In this document: piece by piece, positions 16,416 to 26,409 of the stretch
How positions within the stretch are numbered: the stretch's first letter is position 1
Layout of the letters: each line of letters begins with the position of its first letter
Assembly (NCBI RefSeq): GCF_042686125.1
Contig: NZ_JBHUOV010000015.1
Location: forward strand, 124,001 to 188,000
Origin: Oceanihabitans iliipiscarium
GTDB lineage: Bacteria > Bacteroidota > Bacteroidia > Flavobacteriales > Flavobacteriaceae
Direction of reading: 5' to 3'
DNA: 64,000 nucleotides
Made by a program: the position numbers and the translations under genes
Notes under the pieces: model-generated
The model's input: the letters and a program-made list of their open reading frames with translations, nothing else
Databases searched by the model: none
Told to the model about the DNA's origin: nothing

Positions 16416-19400
16416 ATGAAAAAACCTACTTTTTTTAAGATTGGCATAGTAGTTATACTACTTGTATCGAGCTTGCAAACTATTGCTCAAAACTACGTGC
16501 CGTTTACGCCAAGATTTAACCAAGATTTAAAAGGGGATATTCGCCTAATTGGTAATAATATATTAGGACCAGATAATAATCCTTTTAATAATGATAATGT
16601 CTATAATCATAATGTAGACATGGTTTATATCGATATTGATGGAGACCCTTCAACGTTCAATTCAACGAGTGCTGATTTAGAAATTCCAAATCCTGGGTGT
16701 TATAATATTATTCATGCTGGTTTATATTGGGGAGCAGTAACTAATGGTTCCGAGCCTATTACTGAAGTAAAGTTTAAAGGTCCTACTGGAGGCTATAATG
16801 ATGTGGTTGGTACTGTTATATATGAAGCTGCTGGTGTTGTAACAGGGAGTAGTTACCCATATTCGTGTTATGCTGATGTGACTTCAATTGTTAATGGCTT
16901 AGCTAATGATTTAGGAACTTATACTGTTGGTAATGTATCTACTGCACAAGGAGAAACAGGTAGTTTCGATCCTTATAATGGTACTGGTTATTCTTCGGGT
17001 TGGTCACTCTTTATTGTTTTTGAAGATCCAACATTACCTGGAAAATCAATTACAAGTTTTGATGGTTTTAGCGCTATTAGCTTAGCCGATAACCCTAATT
17101 TAGATATTCCAGTTTCTGGATTTAGAACTGTTCCTGTTCCTTTACCTGTAAGAGCCAATTTCGCTTTTGCGGCTTTAGAAGGGGATAAACCAATTGTAGG
17201 TGATCAGCTTTTAATTAATGGCGTAAATATGTCAACTGCAGATCGTTTAGCAAATAACTTTTTTGATAGTTCTGTAACACAGCTTAGTGCTTTACCTGTT
17301 AATAATAGAAATCCCAATAGTACAAATACTCTAGGTTTTGATACTGGAGTTATGGTGGTTCCTAATCCTGGAAACTCCGTAATAAATAATGATGCGAATA
17401 ACGCAACCATTAGTTTAAGTACTCAAGGTGATACTTATTTCGTGTATTTTACAGCTTTAGCTGTAGATATTATTGAACCCAATATAGTACTCACAAAAAT
17501 TGTTCTAGATGAATTTGGGACAGACATTGGTGGCCAAGTAGTAGATCTCGGACAAGCCCTTACTTATGTGATTGGTTTTCAGAATACAGGTAATGATGAT
17601 ACGGGAAATTTAATCATTAGAGATGTGCTTCCTATCAATATTATTTTCGATTATCCATCTGGTTTAGAGTTGCCTCCTGGTGTTACGGTTGTTAGTTACG
17701 ATCCTACCACTAGAGAAATTGTTTTTAGTGTAGATAATTCATATGTTGAAGAAGGTGATCCCGTTTCTGAAATTCGTATTAATGTAACGGTTGTTGAATC
17801 TTGTAATGAAATAGACGATGCATGTTCTAATATTATTAATAATCAAGCTTTTGCTACATATACAGGAATCACTAATCCGAATTATGAGATTACAGACGAT
17901 CCTAGTGTAAATAGTAATACAGGATGTTTATTAACGCCACAAGCGACTAACTTTTTAGCCGACTTAAACGATTGTACTTTTGATCAAAATGAAGTGCTTT
18001 GTGGTGAAAGTGTAGATTTAACTGCTGCTGATGGTTATGATACGTATTCGTGGTCAACGAGCCCTACAGGGACACCAGTAATTGGTACAACGCAAACAAT
18101 TACTGTTACAGCTGTTGGGACTTATTATGTACATAACACTGCAGTTGCTCCTTGTCAATCGATAGATCAAGTTTTTACAGTAACGGCTTACGGATCGTCT
18201 ATTACAAATCCTGTCATTCCATTTGCTGATGAAGTAGTTACTTGTCCTAATGATGGTAAATTACTACCAAATATATTTTTATGTGGTGCGAATGATTTTG
18301 TCCTAATAGAGACCAATATTACTGATGCGTCTTCTATTATATGGGAACAACTTGATGAATCGAGTTGTCCGCCTGTTACAGATACAGATTGTGCAAATGA
18401 AAACGCTTCTTGTACTTGGAACGAAGTTGGTACAGGTCCCGATTTCTTAGCGAATACTTCTGGACAATTTAGGTTGACATTAAACTATGAAGGTGGATGT
18501 TTTCACCAGTTTTATTTTAATGTTTACCAAAATATATTAAACCCTACAGTTACGAGTCAAGATATTATTTGTGACACTCCTGGACAAATTACTGTTGGAG
18601 GTGTGCCTACAGGTTATGAATATAGTATAGATGGTGTAAATTATCAATCAAGCAATATCTTTCCTATTACTGTTGCAGGCCTTTATACTGTTTATATTAG
18701 ACAAATTGATGTAACCACCAATCCTTGTATTTTTACTGTTCCAGATATTCAAATTAGAGAAAGAGACTTTACTGTGTCAACTAATGTTGCTCAACCTCTT
18801 TGTAATGGAGATAAAGGCAGTATAAGTTTAGCCGCTAATGATGTTCGTCCACAGTATTTCTTCGCCATATATAGTGGAGCCACATTAGTGAATAGTGTTG
18901 GACCAATTATTGAAAACAACTATACATTCGATAACCTCAATCCTGGGACATATACTGTTACTGTTGAAACTGAAGATGGTTGCTTTTATACTGAAGACAT
19001 CATAATTATTGAACCTCCTTTATTAACAGCGACTTCAGCATTAACAATTCCTTTAACGTGTACAGATGGGGAAATAACCGTTTATGCTGATGGAGGAACA
19101 CCTCCTTATTTCTATTTTGTAAATAGTACGACTGTTTTTCAAACGGTTCCTGAAGTTGTAGTAACAGCTCCAGGTGTATTTGATATCACTGTTGTTGATT
19201 CAAATAACTGTAGCGCTACAACTATTATTACTGTTGAAGCAGTACCTGACCCTGAATTTACTATTACAGCAACAGATATTCTTTGTCCTAGTTCTGATAA
19301 TTCTGGGACTATAACAGTAAATGTGACAGATCCTCATGGAAGTACTTTATTATATAGTATAGATGGTGGAACTACATTTTTTAGTTCTCCAGTATTTACG

Positions 19401-22400
19401 AACCTTACTCAAGGCAGTTATGAAGTTGTAGTACAATATACTTTAGGTGCGAGTGTTTGTGTAACAGATCCTCAAACGATAGTGGTTAATGCAACTGATC
19501 CTATTATTGGAACAGCTAATTTAGATACACCATATACCTGTACAACCAATGGTGTAATTACTGTTACTGCTGTCTCTGGTGGTACGCCTCCTTATATGTA
19601 TAGTATTGATGGAATAACATTTCAATCTAGTAATACGTTCTCGGGCTTGTCCAATGGGACTTATACAATTACTATTCAAGATGATAATGATTGTACTTTC
19701 ATAACAAATGAAGTCATTATTGAGCCATTAAATCCTCCAACAGATTTAGAATTTGATAATACTCCCTTAAGTTGTCCTTTAAATGTTTCAACCGTAACAA
19801 TAACTGGAACAACAGGTGGCTTTGGCACATTACAATACCAGATAATCGCACCAGCATCTGCTGTTACACCTTACCAAACCTCTAATGTTTTTAACAATTT
19901 AGAGCCAAACACATATACTTTTCAGGTTATGGATGCTAATGAATGTACCTATTCTGAATCTTATACTATAGCACCTTTACCTGAATTAACAGTAAGCTTG
20001 ATTTTAACTGAAGATTTAGATTGTACAGCAACACCTGATGCTTTAATTACAGGAACTATTGCTGGAGGTACTGCACCTTTTACGTATGCAGTATCAATAA
20101 ATGGAAGTGGCTATAGCCCTTTAGGTGCTACAGGTTCTCCTTTTACTTATTCAGCTCCAACCGATGGAACCTACCAATTTCAAATAACTGATGCTAACGG
20201 TTGTATTGCTGAATCTGGAATACAAACAATCAATGTCATCTCTTATCCTGAAATTATATCTGTAGTCCAAACTCAACCAATTCTATGTAATGGTGATGAA
20301 AATGCAGCTATTGATATTACAATAAATAATACTGTTGGTACACCTCCTTTTGTTATTAATGTTAATAATGATACTACAGGAACAAACTACGGAACTCAAA
20401 CGTCTGGATTACCAGCTGGTAATTATACGATTACCTTAACGGATGGGAATTCTTGTACTGACACAGAACCCATAACTATTGTTGAGCCAGATCCTATTGA
20501 TGTGACTTATCATACGGTAGATATTACTTGTACTGGTAGTGGTATTTCTCAAGGCTCAATTATTATTGATGGTGTTACAGGAGGAACGGCTCCATATAAT
20601 TATTTTGTAACTGGAACGAATGGGTATTCTGAAACCGAACTTAATACCACAGGAGGAACGTCTGTCTCTTTTGATGTGGTTGACTTTGGATTATATGAAA
20701 TCAACGTTGTTGATGCTAATGGATGTTCTGTATTAATACAAGATGTTCTAGTAGCATCGCCTCCAACAGATTTAGACATTGTTATTACTGCTTCAGTAGA
20801 TTGTCTATCAGGTGGAGAAGCTGTAGTTAGCGTAGGGTCTTCTTTAAGTAGTGTTGGTCCTTTCTATTTTGATATTTATCAAGGATTTATTCCAGCTCCA
20901 CCACCAGGAGGAACTTGGATTTCTGAAGATGCTCCAGGAAGTCAATCAGCGACTTTTGGAGGGTTAACACCAGGAGTGACATATACATTTATTGTTTATG
21001 ATATGTCAACTAATTGTAGCTATTATGAAATGGCTTCGAGCCCAATTCCAACAAATTCAACATTATCAGCTAGTGCATTATCAACCAATAATATTACTTG
21101 TACAGGTAGTGCTGACGGAAATGTATCATTTGTAATTAATAGCGTTTATGTTGTGCCTACTAATGTTGACTATGAAATATTTGAATCATTATCACTCGCT
21201 TCAACAGGTATTAGTGGTTCTGGAGTAGTACCTGCAACAGGTTCTTTACCTATAACTGACTTAGGACCTTTACCTTTTGGAAATTATTATGTTTTAATTA
21301 CAGAGACTTCTGGACCAAATTCTGGGTGTAGTGTACTTACTGTACCTTTTAACATTACTGAATCAGCAATTGAGCTAAGTGTTACTGCAACTGTTGATCA
21401 AAATGCTAATTGTAACCCTAATTCTGGAGTTATTAGTGCTGTAGCTATGAATGGAACCCCTCCATATATGTACCAAATAACAACATCTGCAACGGCTCCT
21501 TTAGAAACAGATCCATCATGGGCAACGACAAATACATTCAATGTAGATGCTAATAGTTATTACGTGCATGCAATGGATGCTTATGGTTGTATTAGGTCTA
21601 CACCTGTACTTGTATTACCTAGCGATCCATCACCAGTTGTTTCTGCATCATTAATTGATCAATGTTCTACAGCTGAAGGTGAGTTTGAAATACAAGTCAC
21701 TTTAACAACATCAGGAATATCACCTCATAGTTATAGTATTAATGGAGGTGCTTTTCAAACACAAACAGCTCCGTTTACGATTTCAAATCTAGTTTCAGGA
21801 ACGCATACTATAGAAGTCCAAGATGCTAATGGCTGTGGTAATTTAGTGTCTGTAGATATTGCTGCACCTATCAATTTAATACCAGAAGTTACTGCATTAC
21901 CAACATGTAATGATGATGATGGTGAAATTACAATAACTGGTTCTGGTGGAACTGGAACATATACGTATAGTATTAGTCCAAATCCTACTTCAATAACTTT
22001 AACAGGGAATGTGTTTTCTGGAGTGCCTTCAGGAATGTATACAGTAACGATAACCGATACGAATTTATGTACTGCTGAGGTAAATGTGTCATTATCTGCT
22101 GCAATAGCACCTTCTTTTACTACACTTCCAACAGAAGTGACTTGTTTTGGTGATAGTACAGGAGCATTTGAATTAAATGTAAGCGGTTACTCTGGACCTT
22201 ACTCTTATGAAGTATTTGATAGTTCAAGCACTTCAGTATTAGGAGTTGTAACAGCTAATACTTCAACAAATCCAGAAATAGTAACAGGAATGCCTGCAGG
22301 AAGTTTTACTGTAGTAATTACAGAAACTGCTAGCCCATTTTGTTCAGCAACATCAAATGTGATTATTGGATCACCTACATCAGCGTTGGTTGTTGATGCT

Positions 22401-24620
22401 ATAGAAACCTCAAATGTAACTTGTGATGATGATTCAGGAACCATAACTGCTACTGCTAGTGGTGGATGGGGAACATACCAATATGAATTAACAGGTGCTG
22501 CAACTGTAGCTTATTCTTCAAGCGGAACCTTTGTAGGCTTATCTGCAGGAACATATACCGTAAATGTAATGGATGCTGGAGGGTGTATTGCTTCAGATTC
22601 AGTAACTCTTGTTATTCCTCCACCAATAAATGCAATAATAACTCCAAGTACTACATTGTTGTCATGTTTTGGAGATGCCGATGCGACGATTACAGTCTCT
22701 AGTATTACTGGAGGAAGTGGAAGTGATTTTTCATATACGTTGAATATGGTTTCGCCAACGGTAAGTACTTCAGGACCGCAAAGTTCTCCAATTTTTGGAG
22801 GGTTAGGAGCAGGAACTTATAATGTAGTAGTTACAGATATATTAAACTGTAGTTTTACTTCAGCAGATATAGTGATTTCTGAACCTACTCAAATTGTGGC
22901 TAGTTTAGTAAAAGAAACCTCGCAAACCTGTTTAACTGATGCTACGCTTACATTAAGTGCATCAGGAGGAACGGGAACATATATTTATAGTGAAAATAGT
23001 TCTTTAACTCCAGTTTTAGGCTCTTTCTCAACTTCAATAACTTTTCCAGTTTCTGAAGGCACTTATAATTATTATGTGAGTGATGCAAATGGTTGTGTGG
23101 CTAATGTCTCTAATGAAATTGCAATTGACCCACTTCCTGAATTAACATTAAACTTATCGTTAATTAATGCGACCATTAATTGTGCTGGAGATAATACAGC
23201 TGTAATTATTGCGACTGCTGTTGGCGGATTAGGTGATTATGTATATACCTTACAAGATGCTTCAGGAACTCCTATTCCTGCTACACAATTAAGTCCAGGT
23301 GTTTTCACAGAACTTACTGCAGGAACATATCAAGTAGAAGTCGTTAGTGATGATTGTTTAACAACATCTGCTTTAATTGATATTGTTGAACCATCAGCAC
23401 CATTAGTTGCACCTTTTACTGTTACAGATATAACCTGTAACGGAGCAAACGATGGTATTTTAGAAATAAATGCTTCTGGAGGAACTGGGATTATTAAATA
23501 TGCTATCTCTCCACAAATGGATCAATTTTTTGAGACGAATATTTTTGAAAATTTAGAGCCAGGAACGTATGATGTCATAGTTCAAGATGAACTTGGTTGT
23601 TATTTAACCTTTGACTTCACTATAAGTGAACCAACTCCTGTGTTAATTAGTATTGTACCATCTTCAATTTTACCAGAAGTATGTGATGGTGATAATGATG
23701 GTGAATTTAGTATTGATGTAACTGGAGGAACCCCTCCTTATGAAGTGAGTATAGATAATTATGATGGCCCTTATATAACTGGAGCTCATGGTCAAACGCA
23801 ATTTGACTTTACAGAGTTAGGTGGAGGAGATCATACAGTATATGTACGAGATAGTTTTGGTTGTGAATCTGAATGGAATATAACTTTCCCAGAATCTGTA
23901 GCGATTAATCCTATGGTTGAAATAGAGTATGCTTGTGTTAATAATTCTCCTACCAATAATGTTACAGTTATTGTAGATGATGGTATTACAGATCTTTCCG
24001 ATTTAGATTATTCTTTAGATGGTGGACCATATCAATCGAGTAATGTTTTTATTGATGTGGTACCTGGAACAGATCATTATATAGATGTGAGACATACTAA
24101 TGGTTGTATCCAAACTACAGAGCTTTTTGATATTACAACCTTTGAACCTTTGGAACTAGCAATACATGATGGTGAGTTAAATGAAATTATAGCTGTCGTT
24201 ACTGGTGGATCTGGCGAATATCAATTTACTCTTAATGGTGAAGATTATGGCGATACGAATACGTTTATGCTTGATGAAACTGGAGAGTACGCTGTAGTCG
24301 TTACAGATAGTAATGGGTGTATGGCAATAGCAACTAGATATTTTGAATACATAGATATTTGTATTCCAGATTATTTCACACCTAATGGTGATGGTGTCGT
24401 TGACGGCTGGGCTCCAGAATGTTCTACTCAATATCAATATTTAGAGTTCTCAATTTTTGATCGTTATGGTCGTAAAATTGCCACATTGAGACAAGGTGAA
24501 AAATGGGACGGAACTTATAATGATGTCGAATTACCTACAGGAGATTATTGGTATGTGGTTAACCTTAACGACCCATCAGATGATCGAGATTTTGTAGGTC
24601 ATTTTACCCTTTACAGATAA
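16416..24620 (+). CDS. sprB: SprB-like giant cell-surface adhesin
   Basis: 2734 aa. The signal peptide (1-24, SLQTIAQ) is followed by the N-terminal domain seen in SprB-type proteins (NYVPFTPRFNQDLKGDIRLI; HAGLYWGAV), a DUF11-like module near residues 355-500, and then about 23 degenerate units of 75-100 residues between about 700 and 2640. A typical unit reads C-N-G-D, GGTPPYxYSIDG, SNxFxxLxxGxYTVxVxDxNGC. The last 90 residues are a type B sorting domain (IPDYFTPNGDGVVDGWAPEC, IFDRYGRKIATL, GHFTLYR). In F. johnsoniae SprB is a much larger (about 6500 aa) mobile adhesin that is secreted by T9SS and moved along the cell for gliding; this copy has a shorter repeat region. The flanking PorP/SprF genes support the assignment. 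Confidence 0.82.
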   Translation: MKKPTFFKIGIVVILLVSSLQTIAQNYVPFTPRFNQDLKGDIRLIGNNILGPDNNPFNNDNVYNHNVDMVYIDIDGDPSTFNSTSADLEIPNPGCYNIIHAGLYWGAVTNGSEPITEVKFKGPTGGYNDVVGTVIYEAAGVVTGSSYPYSCYADVTSIVNGLANDLGTYTVGNVSTAQGETGSFDPYNGTGYSSGWSLFIVFEDPTLPGKSITSFDGFSAISLADNPNLDIPVSGFRTVPVPLPVRANFAFAALEGDKPIVGDQLLINGVNMSTADRLANNFFDSSVTQLSALPVNNRNPNSTNTLGFDTGVMVVPNPGNSVINNDANNATISLSTQGDTYFVYFTALAVDIIEPNIVLTKIVLDEFGTDIGGQVVDLGQALTYVIGFQNTGNDDTGNLIIRDVLPINIIFDYPSGLELPPGVTVVSYDPTTREIVFSVDNSYVEEGDPVSEIRINVTVVESCNEIDDACSNIINNQAFATYTGITNPNYEITDDPSVNSNTGCLLTPQATNFLADLNDCTFDQNEVLCGESVDLTAADGYDTYSWSTSPTGTPVIGTTQTITVTAVGTYYVHNTAVAPCQSIDQVFTVTAYGSSITNPVIPFADEVVTCPNDGKLLPNIFLCGANDFVLIETNITDASSIIWEQLDESSCPPVTDTDCANENASCTWNEVGTGPDFLANTSGQFRLTLNYEGGCFHQFYFNVYQNILNPTVTSQDIICDTPGQITVGGVPTGYEYSIDGVNYQSSNIFPITVAGLYTVYIRQIDVTTNPCIFTVPDIQIRERDFTVSTNVAQPLCNGDKGSISLAANDVRPQYFFAIYSGATLVNSVGPIIENNYTFDNLNPGTYTVTVETEDGCFYTEDIIIIEPPLLTATSALTIPLTCTDGEITVYADGGTPPYFYFVNSTTVFQTVPEVVVTAPGVFDITVVDSNNCSATTIITVEAVPDPEFTITATDILCPSSDNSGTITVNVTDPHGSTLLYSIDGGTTFFSSPVFTNLTQGSYEVVVQYTLGASVCVTDPQTIVVNATDPIIGTANLDTPYTCTTNGVITVTAVSGGTPPYMYSIDGITFQSSNTFSGLSNGTYTITIQDDNDCTFITNEVIIEPLNPPTDLEFDNTPLSCPLNVSTVTITGTTGGFGTLQYQIIAPASAVTPYQTSNVFNNLEPNTYTFQVMDANECTYSESYTIAPLPELTVSLILTEDLDCTATPDALITGTIAGGTAPFTYAVSINGSGYSPLGATGSPFTYSAPTDGTYQFQITDANGCIAESGIQTINVISYPEIISVVQTQPILCNGDENAAIDITINNTVGTPPFVINVNNDTTGTNYGTQTSGLPAGNYTITLTDGNSCTDTEPITIVEPDPIDVTYHTVDITCTGSGISQGSIIIDGVTGGTAPYNYFVTGTNGYSETELNTTGGTSVSFDVVDFGLYEINVVDANGCSVLIQDVLVASPPTDLDIVITASVDCLSGGEAVVSVGSSLSSVGPFYFDIYQGFIPAPPPGGTWISEDAPGSQSATFGGLTPGVTYTFIVYDMSTNCSYYEMASSPIPTNSTLSASALSTNNITCTGSADGNVSFVINSVYVVPTNVDYEIFESLSLASTGISGSGVVPATGSLPITDLGPLPFGNYYVLITETSGPNSGCSVLTVPFNITESAIELSVTATVDQNANCNPNSGVISAVAMNGTPPYMYQITTSATAPLETDPSWATTNTFNVDANSYYVHAMDAYGCIRSTPVLVLPSDPSPVVSASLIDQCSTAEGEFEIQVTLTTSGISPHSYSINGGAFQTQTAPFTISNLVSGTHTIEVQDANGCGNLVSVDIAAPINLIPEVTALPTCNDDDGEITITGSGGTGTYTYSISPNPTSITLTGNVFSGVPSGMYTVTITDTNLCTAEVNVSLSAAIAPSFTTLPTEVTCFGDSTGAFELNVSGYSGPYSYEVFDSSSTSVLGVVTANTSTNPEIVTGMPAGSFTVVITETASPFCSATSNVIIGSPTSALVVDAIETSNVTCDDDSGTITATASGGWGTYQYELTGAATVAYSSSGTFVGLSAGTYTVNVMDAGGCIASDSVTLVIPPPINAIITPSTTLLSCFGDADATITVSSITGGSGSDFSYTLNMVSPTVSTSGPQSSPIFGGLGAGTYNVVVTDILNCSFTSADIVISEPTQIVASLVKETSQTCLTDATLTLSASGGTGTYIYSENSSLTPVLGSFSTSITFPVSEGTYNYYVSDANGCVANVSNEIAIDPLPELTLNLSLINATINCAGDNTAVIIATAVGGLGDYVYTLQDASGTPIPATQLSPGVFTELTAGTYQVEVVSDDCLTTSALIDIVEPSAPLVAPFTVTDITCNGANDGILEINASGGTGIIKYAISPQMDQFFETNIFENLEPGTYDVIVQDELGCYLTFDFTISEPTPVLISIVPSSILPEVCDGDNDGEFSIDVTGGTPPYEVSIDNYDGPYITGAHGQTQFDFTELGGGDHTVYVRDSFGCESEWNITFPESVAINPMVEIEYACVNNSPTNNVTVIVDDGITDLSDLDYSLDGGPYQSSNVFIDVVPGTDHYIDVRHTNGCIQTTELFDITTFEPLELAIHDGELNEIIAVVTGGSGEYQFTLNGEDYGDTNTFMLDETGEYAVVVTDSNGCMAIATRYFEYIDICIPDYFTPNGDGVVDGWAPECSTQYQYLEFSIFDRYGRKIATLRQGEKWDGTYNDVELPTGDYWYVVNLNDPSDDRDFVGHFTLYR

Positions 24621-24659
24621 TTTAATGTGTTGTTGTTATCTAATTTAAAATTATTTAAA

Positions 24660-25646
24660 ATGAAAAAAATCACTATATATATACTTTTTTTAGCTGTAAC
24701 ATTTAGTTATGGCCAAGAGTTGAATTTACCTGTTTTCACTCAGTATTTAGCAGATAATAGTTTTGTAATATCACCAACATATGCAGGTATAGGAGATAAT
24801 CTTAAAATTAGAGCTAATGGATTAACACAATGGGTTGGTATAAAAGGTGCTCCCGATAATCAATCTTTATATGCCGACATTAGAATTGCAAATCGTTCTG
24901 GCGTAGGAATATCCTTATATAATGATAAAAACGGAAATACAATTCAAAAAGGGGTGAAAGTGTCATTTGCTCATCACCTGACTTTAGATTATTATTCTAA
25001 ACAATATTTGTCTTTAGGTTTATCTTATAATTTGAATAGTTTTAAAATCGATATTAATAATTTTCGACCAACTTATAACATGCCTATTATAGACCCAAGA
25101 ATTACAGATGATAGGTCGATTTCAAATAATAATTTTGATGTAGGAGCATTATACAGAAACAAAGGATTTTATTTGAGTTTTAATGCTAATAATATTTTAG
25201 GAAAAGAGATAGATGATTTCAGTGGAATAGAACCTGACTTACTTTTAAATTATCAAGTGTATACTGGAATTGTTCTTCAAAACCCTAAAAACAAAAAAGT
25301 TGAGATTGAGCCTTCAGTATTTTTTCAATACTTTGAAAGTGATAACCGTTCGAGTACAGATATCAACATAAAATACAGAAAATTTAATAGAAATGAAGAT
25401 TATTTCTGGGGAGGGATATCTTACCGTTTTCTTAATGATCAATTTTTTAAACCTTTAAATATTGGTCCGATGGCTGGGATTAAAAAATCTAATATCTATT
25501 TTGCTTATGCCTACCAAATTACAATCAATGATTTATCAGGATATAATTCTGGAACGCATATGATTACCATTGGTTTTGACTTTTTACAAGGTTTAAGTGA
25601 TTGCGAATGTACTAAAAGTACACGCCATGAAACAGGAATTAATTAA
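24660..25646 (+). CDS. sprF: PorP/SprF family type IX secretion membrane protein
   Basis: The start is placed at the ATG at 24660, giving 328 aa with a good signal peptide (MKKITIYILFLAVTFSYGQ); an upstream in-frame GTG at 24627 would bury it. The mature protein is a PorP/SprF outer membrane beta-barrel: LPVFTQYLADNSFVISPTYA, NRSGVGISLYNDKNG, HMITIGFDFLQGL. SprF is needed in F. johnsoniae for surface localisation of SprB, and such proteins are usually encoded next to their type B cargo, as here (39 bases downstream). The stop overlaps the stop of the convergent HAD gene by 4 bases. Confidence 0.85.
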   Translation: MKKITIYILFLAVTFSYGQELNLPVFTQYLADNSFVISPTYAGIGDNLKIRANGLTQWVGIKGAPDNQSLYADIRIANRSGVGISLYNDKNGNTIQKGVKVSFAHHLTLDYYSKQYLSLGLSYNLNSFKIDINNFRPTYNMPIIDPRITDDRSISNNNFDVGALYRNKGFYLSFNANNILGKEIDDFSGIEPDLLLNYQVYTGIVLQNPKNKKVEIEPSVFFQYFESDNRSSTDINIKYRKFNRNEDYFWGGISYRFLNDQFFKPLNIGPMAGIKKSNIYFAYAYQITINDLSGYNSGTHMITIGFDFLQGLSDCECTKSTRHETGIN

Positions 25647-26299
25647 ACCCAGTTTTTTACGATTTCAAAATGAATGTCATTAAAATCAGAAATTACTTTG
25701 TTGGCTAAGGTATAATCTTGATTTTTTGAATTTAGACTATCATAACCTATACAATATATTCCCGCATCATAGGCTGCTCTTATGCCATTGGTAGAGTCTT
25801 CTATGACAAGACATTCATTATTATTAAAGCCCGAAGCTTTGGCTGCATTAATAAAAATCTCTGGATGAGGTTTTGAAGCCTTTAAATCTGCACCACTTAA
25901 TTTAGCAACAAAATATTGATCCAAATCAAATCGCGTAAACACATTGTTAATGGTTGTCATTGACGCCGATGAAGCTAACACCAGAGTCACTCCATTACGA
26001 TAATAATCTTTAATCAAGTCTAAAACTCCATCGACCAAACTTAGGCTTGAATCATTAAAAAATAAATCTTTAAAATGAAAGCGTTTTCTCTCAACAAGGT
26101 TATTTGGATGAGTTTTCAAGTTGAAATGATCGCATAAAATTTTACAAATGTTTAGTGTTGATTGTCCAGTAAATGATTGATACATAGATGCGCTAACCTC
26201 AATGTTAAAATCAGTAAACATATTGTAATAAGCTTTATGGTGTAAAGGTTCAGTATCTACAATAACACCATCCATATCAAATAAAACAGCTTTAAGCAT
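25643..26299 (-). CDS. HAD family phosphatase, beta-phosphoglucomutase-like
   Basis: 218 aa. HAD motif I is FDMDGVIVDTEP (about residues 7-18), the cap domain lies at about 18-85, motif II is LASSAS (about 112), and motifs III/IV are KPHPEIF and VIEDSTNGIRAA. The second Asp of DxD (general acid) is present and a C2-type N-terminal cap is indicated by its position. Substrates in this subfamily are usually sugar phosphates; the exact one cannot be read. It is convergent with and overlaps the sprF-like gene by 4 bases, and is divergent from the Crp/Fnr gene at 26410. Confidence 0.82.
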   Translation of the reverse strand: MLKAVLFDMDGVIVDTEPLHHKAYYNMFTDFNIEVSASMYQSFTGQSTLNICKILCDHFNLKTHPNNLVERKRFHFKDLFFNDSSLSLVDGVLDLIKDYYRNGVTLVLASSASMTTINNVFTRFDLDQYFVAKLSGADLKASKPHPEIFINAAKASGFNNNECLVIEDSTNGIRAAYDAGIYCIGYDSLNSKNQDYTLANKVISDFNDIHFEIVKNWV

Positions 26300-26365
26300 T
26301 TTTTCTCAATTTGTTTGCTAATATAGTAAAGCTGCACAATATTTTTTATTTAAGGCATGTTACCT

Positions 26366-26387
26366 TAAAGTTATTATCATAACTTTA
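26366..26387. promoter_or_regulatory. inverted repeat upstream of the Crp/Fnr gene
   Basis: TAAAGTTAT (26366-26374), TATC, ATAACTTTA (26379-26387): a perfect 9-base inverted repeat that ends 22 bases before the regulator's start. Its half site TAACTTTA also occurs inside the operators at 27046 and 27924 (GTAACTTT), but the arrangement is inverted relative to those. It may be an autoregulatory site. TAACTTTA at 26380-26387 also resembles a weak TAnnTTTG box. Confidence 0.4.
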
Positions 26388-26409
26388 TCTAGGATAAAAA
26401 ATAGTAAAA

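Noticed and set aside
24627..24659. Extended GTG start of the sprF-like gene
   Set aside because: It would place eleven residues in front of a good signal peptide; the ATG at 24660 is better.
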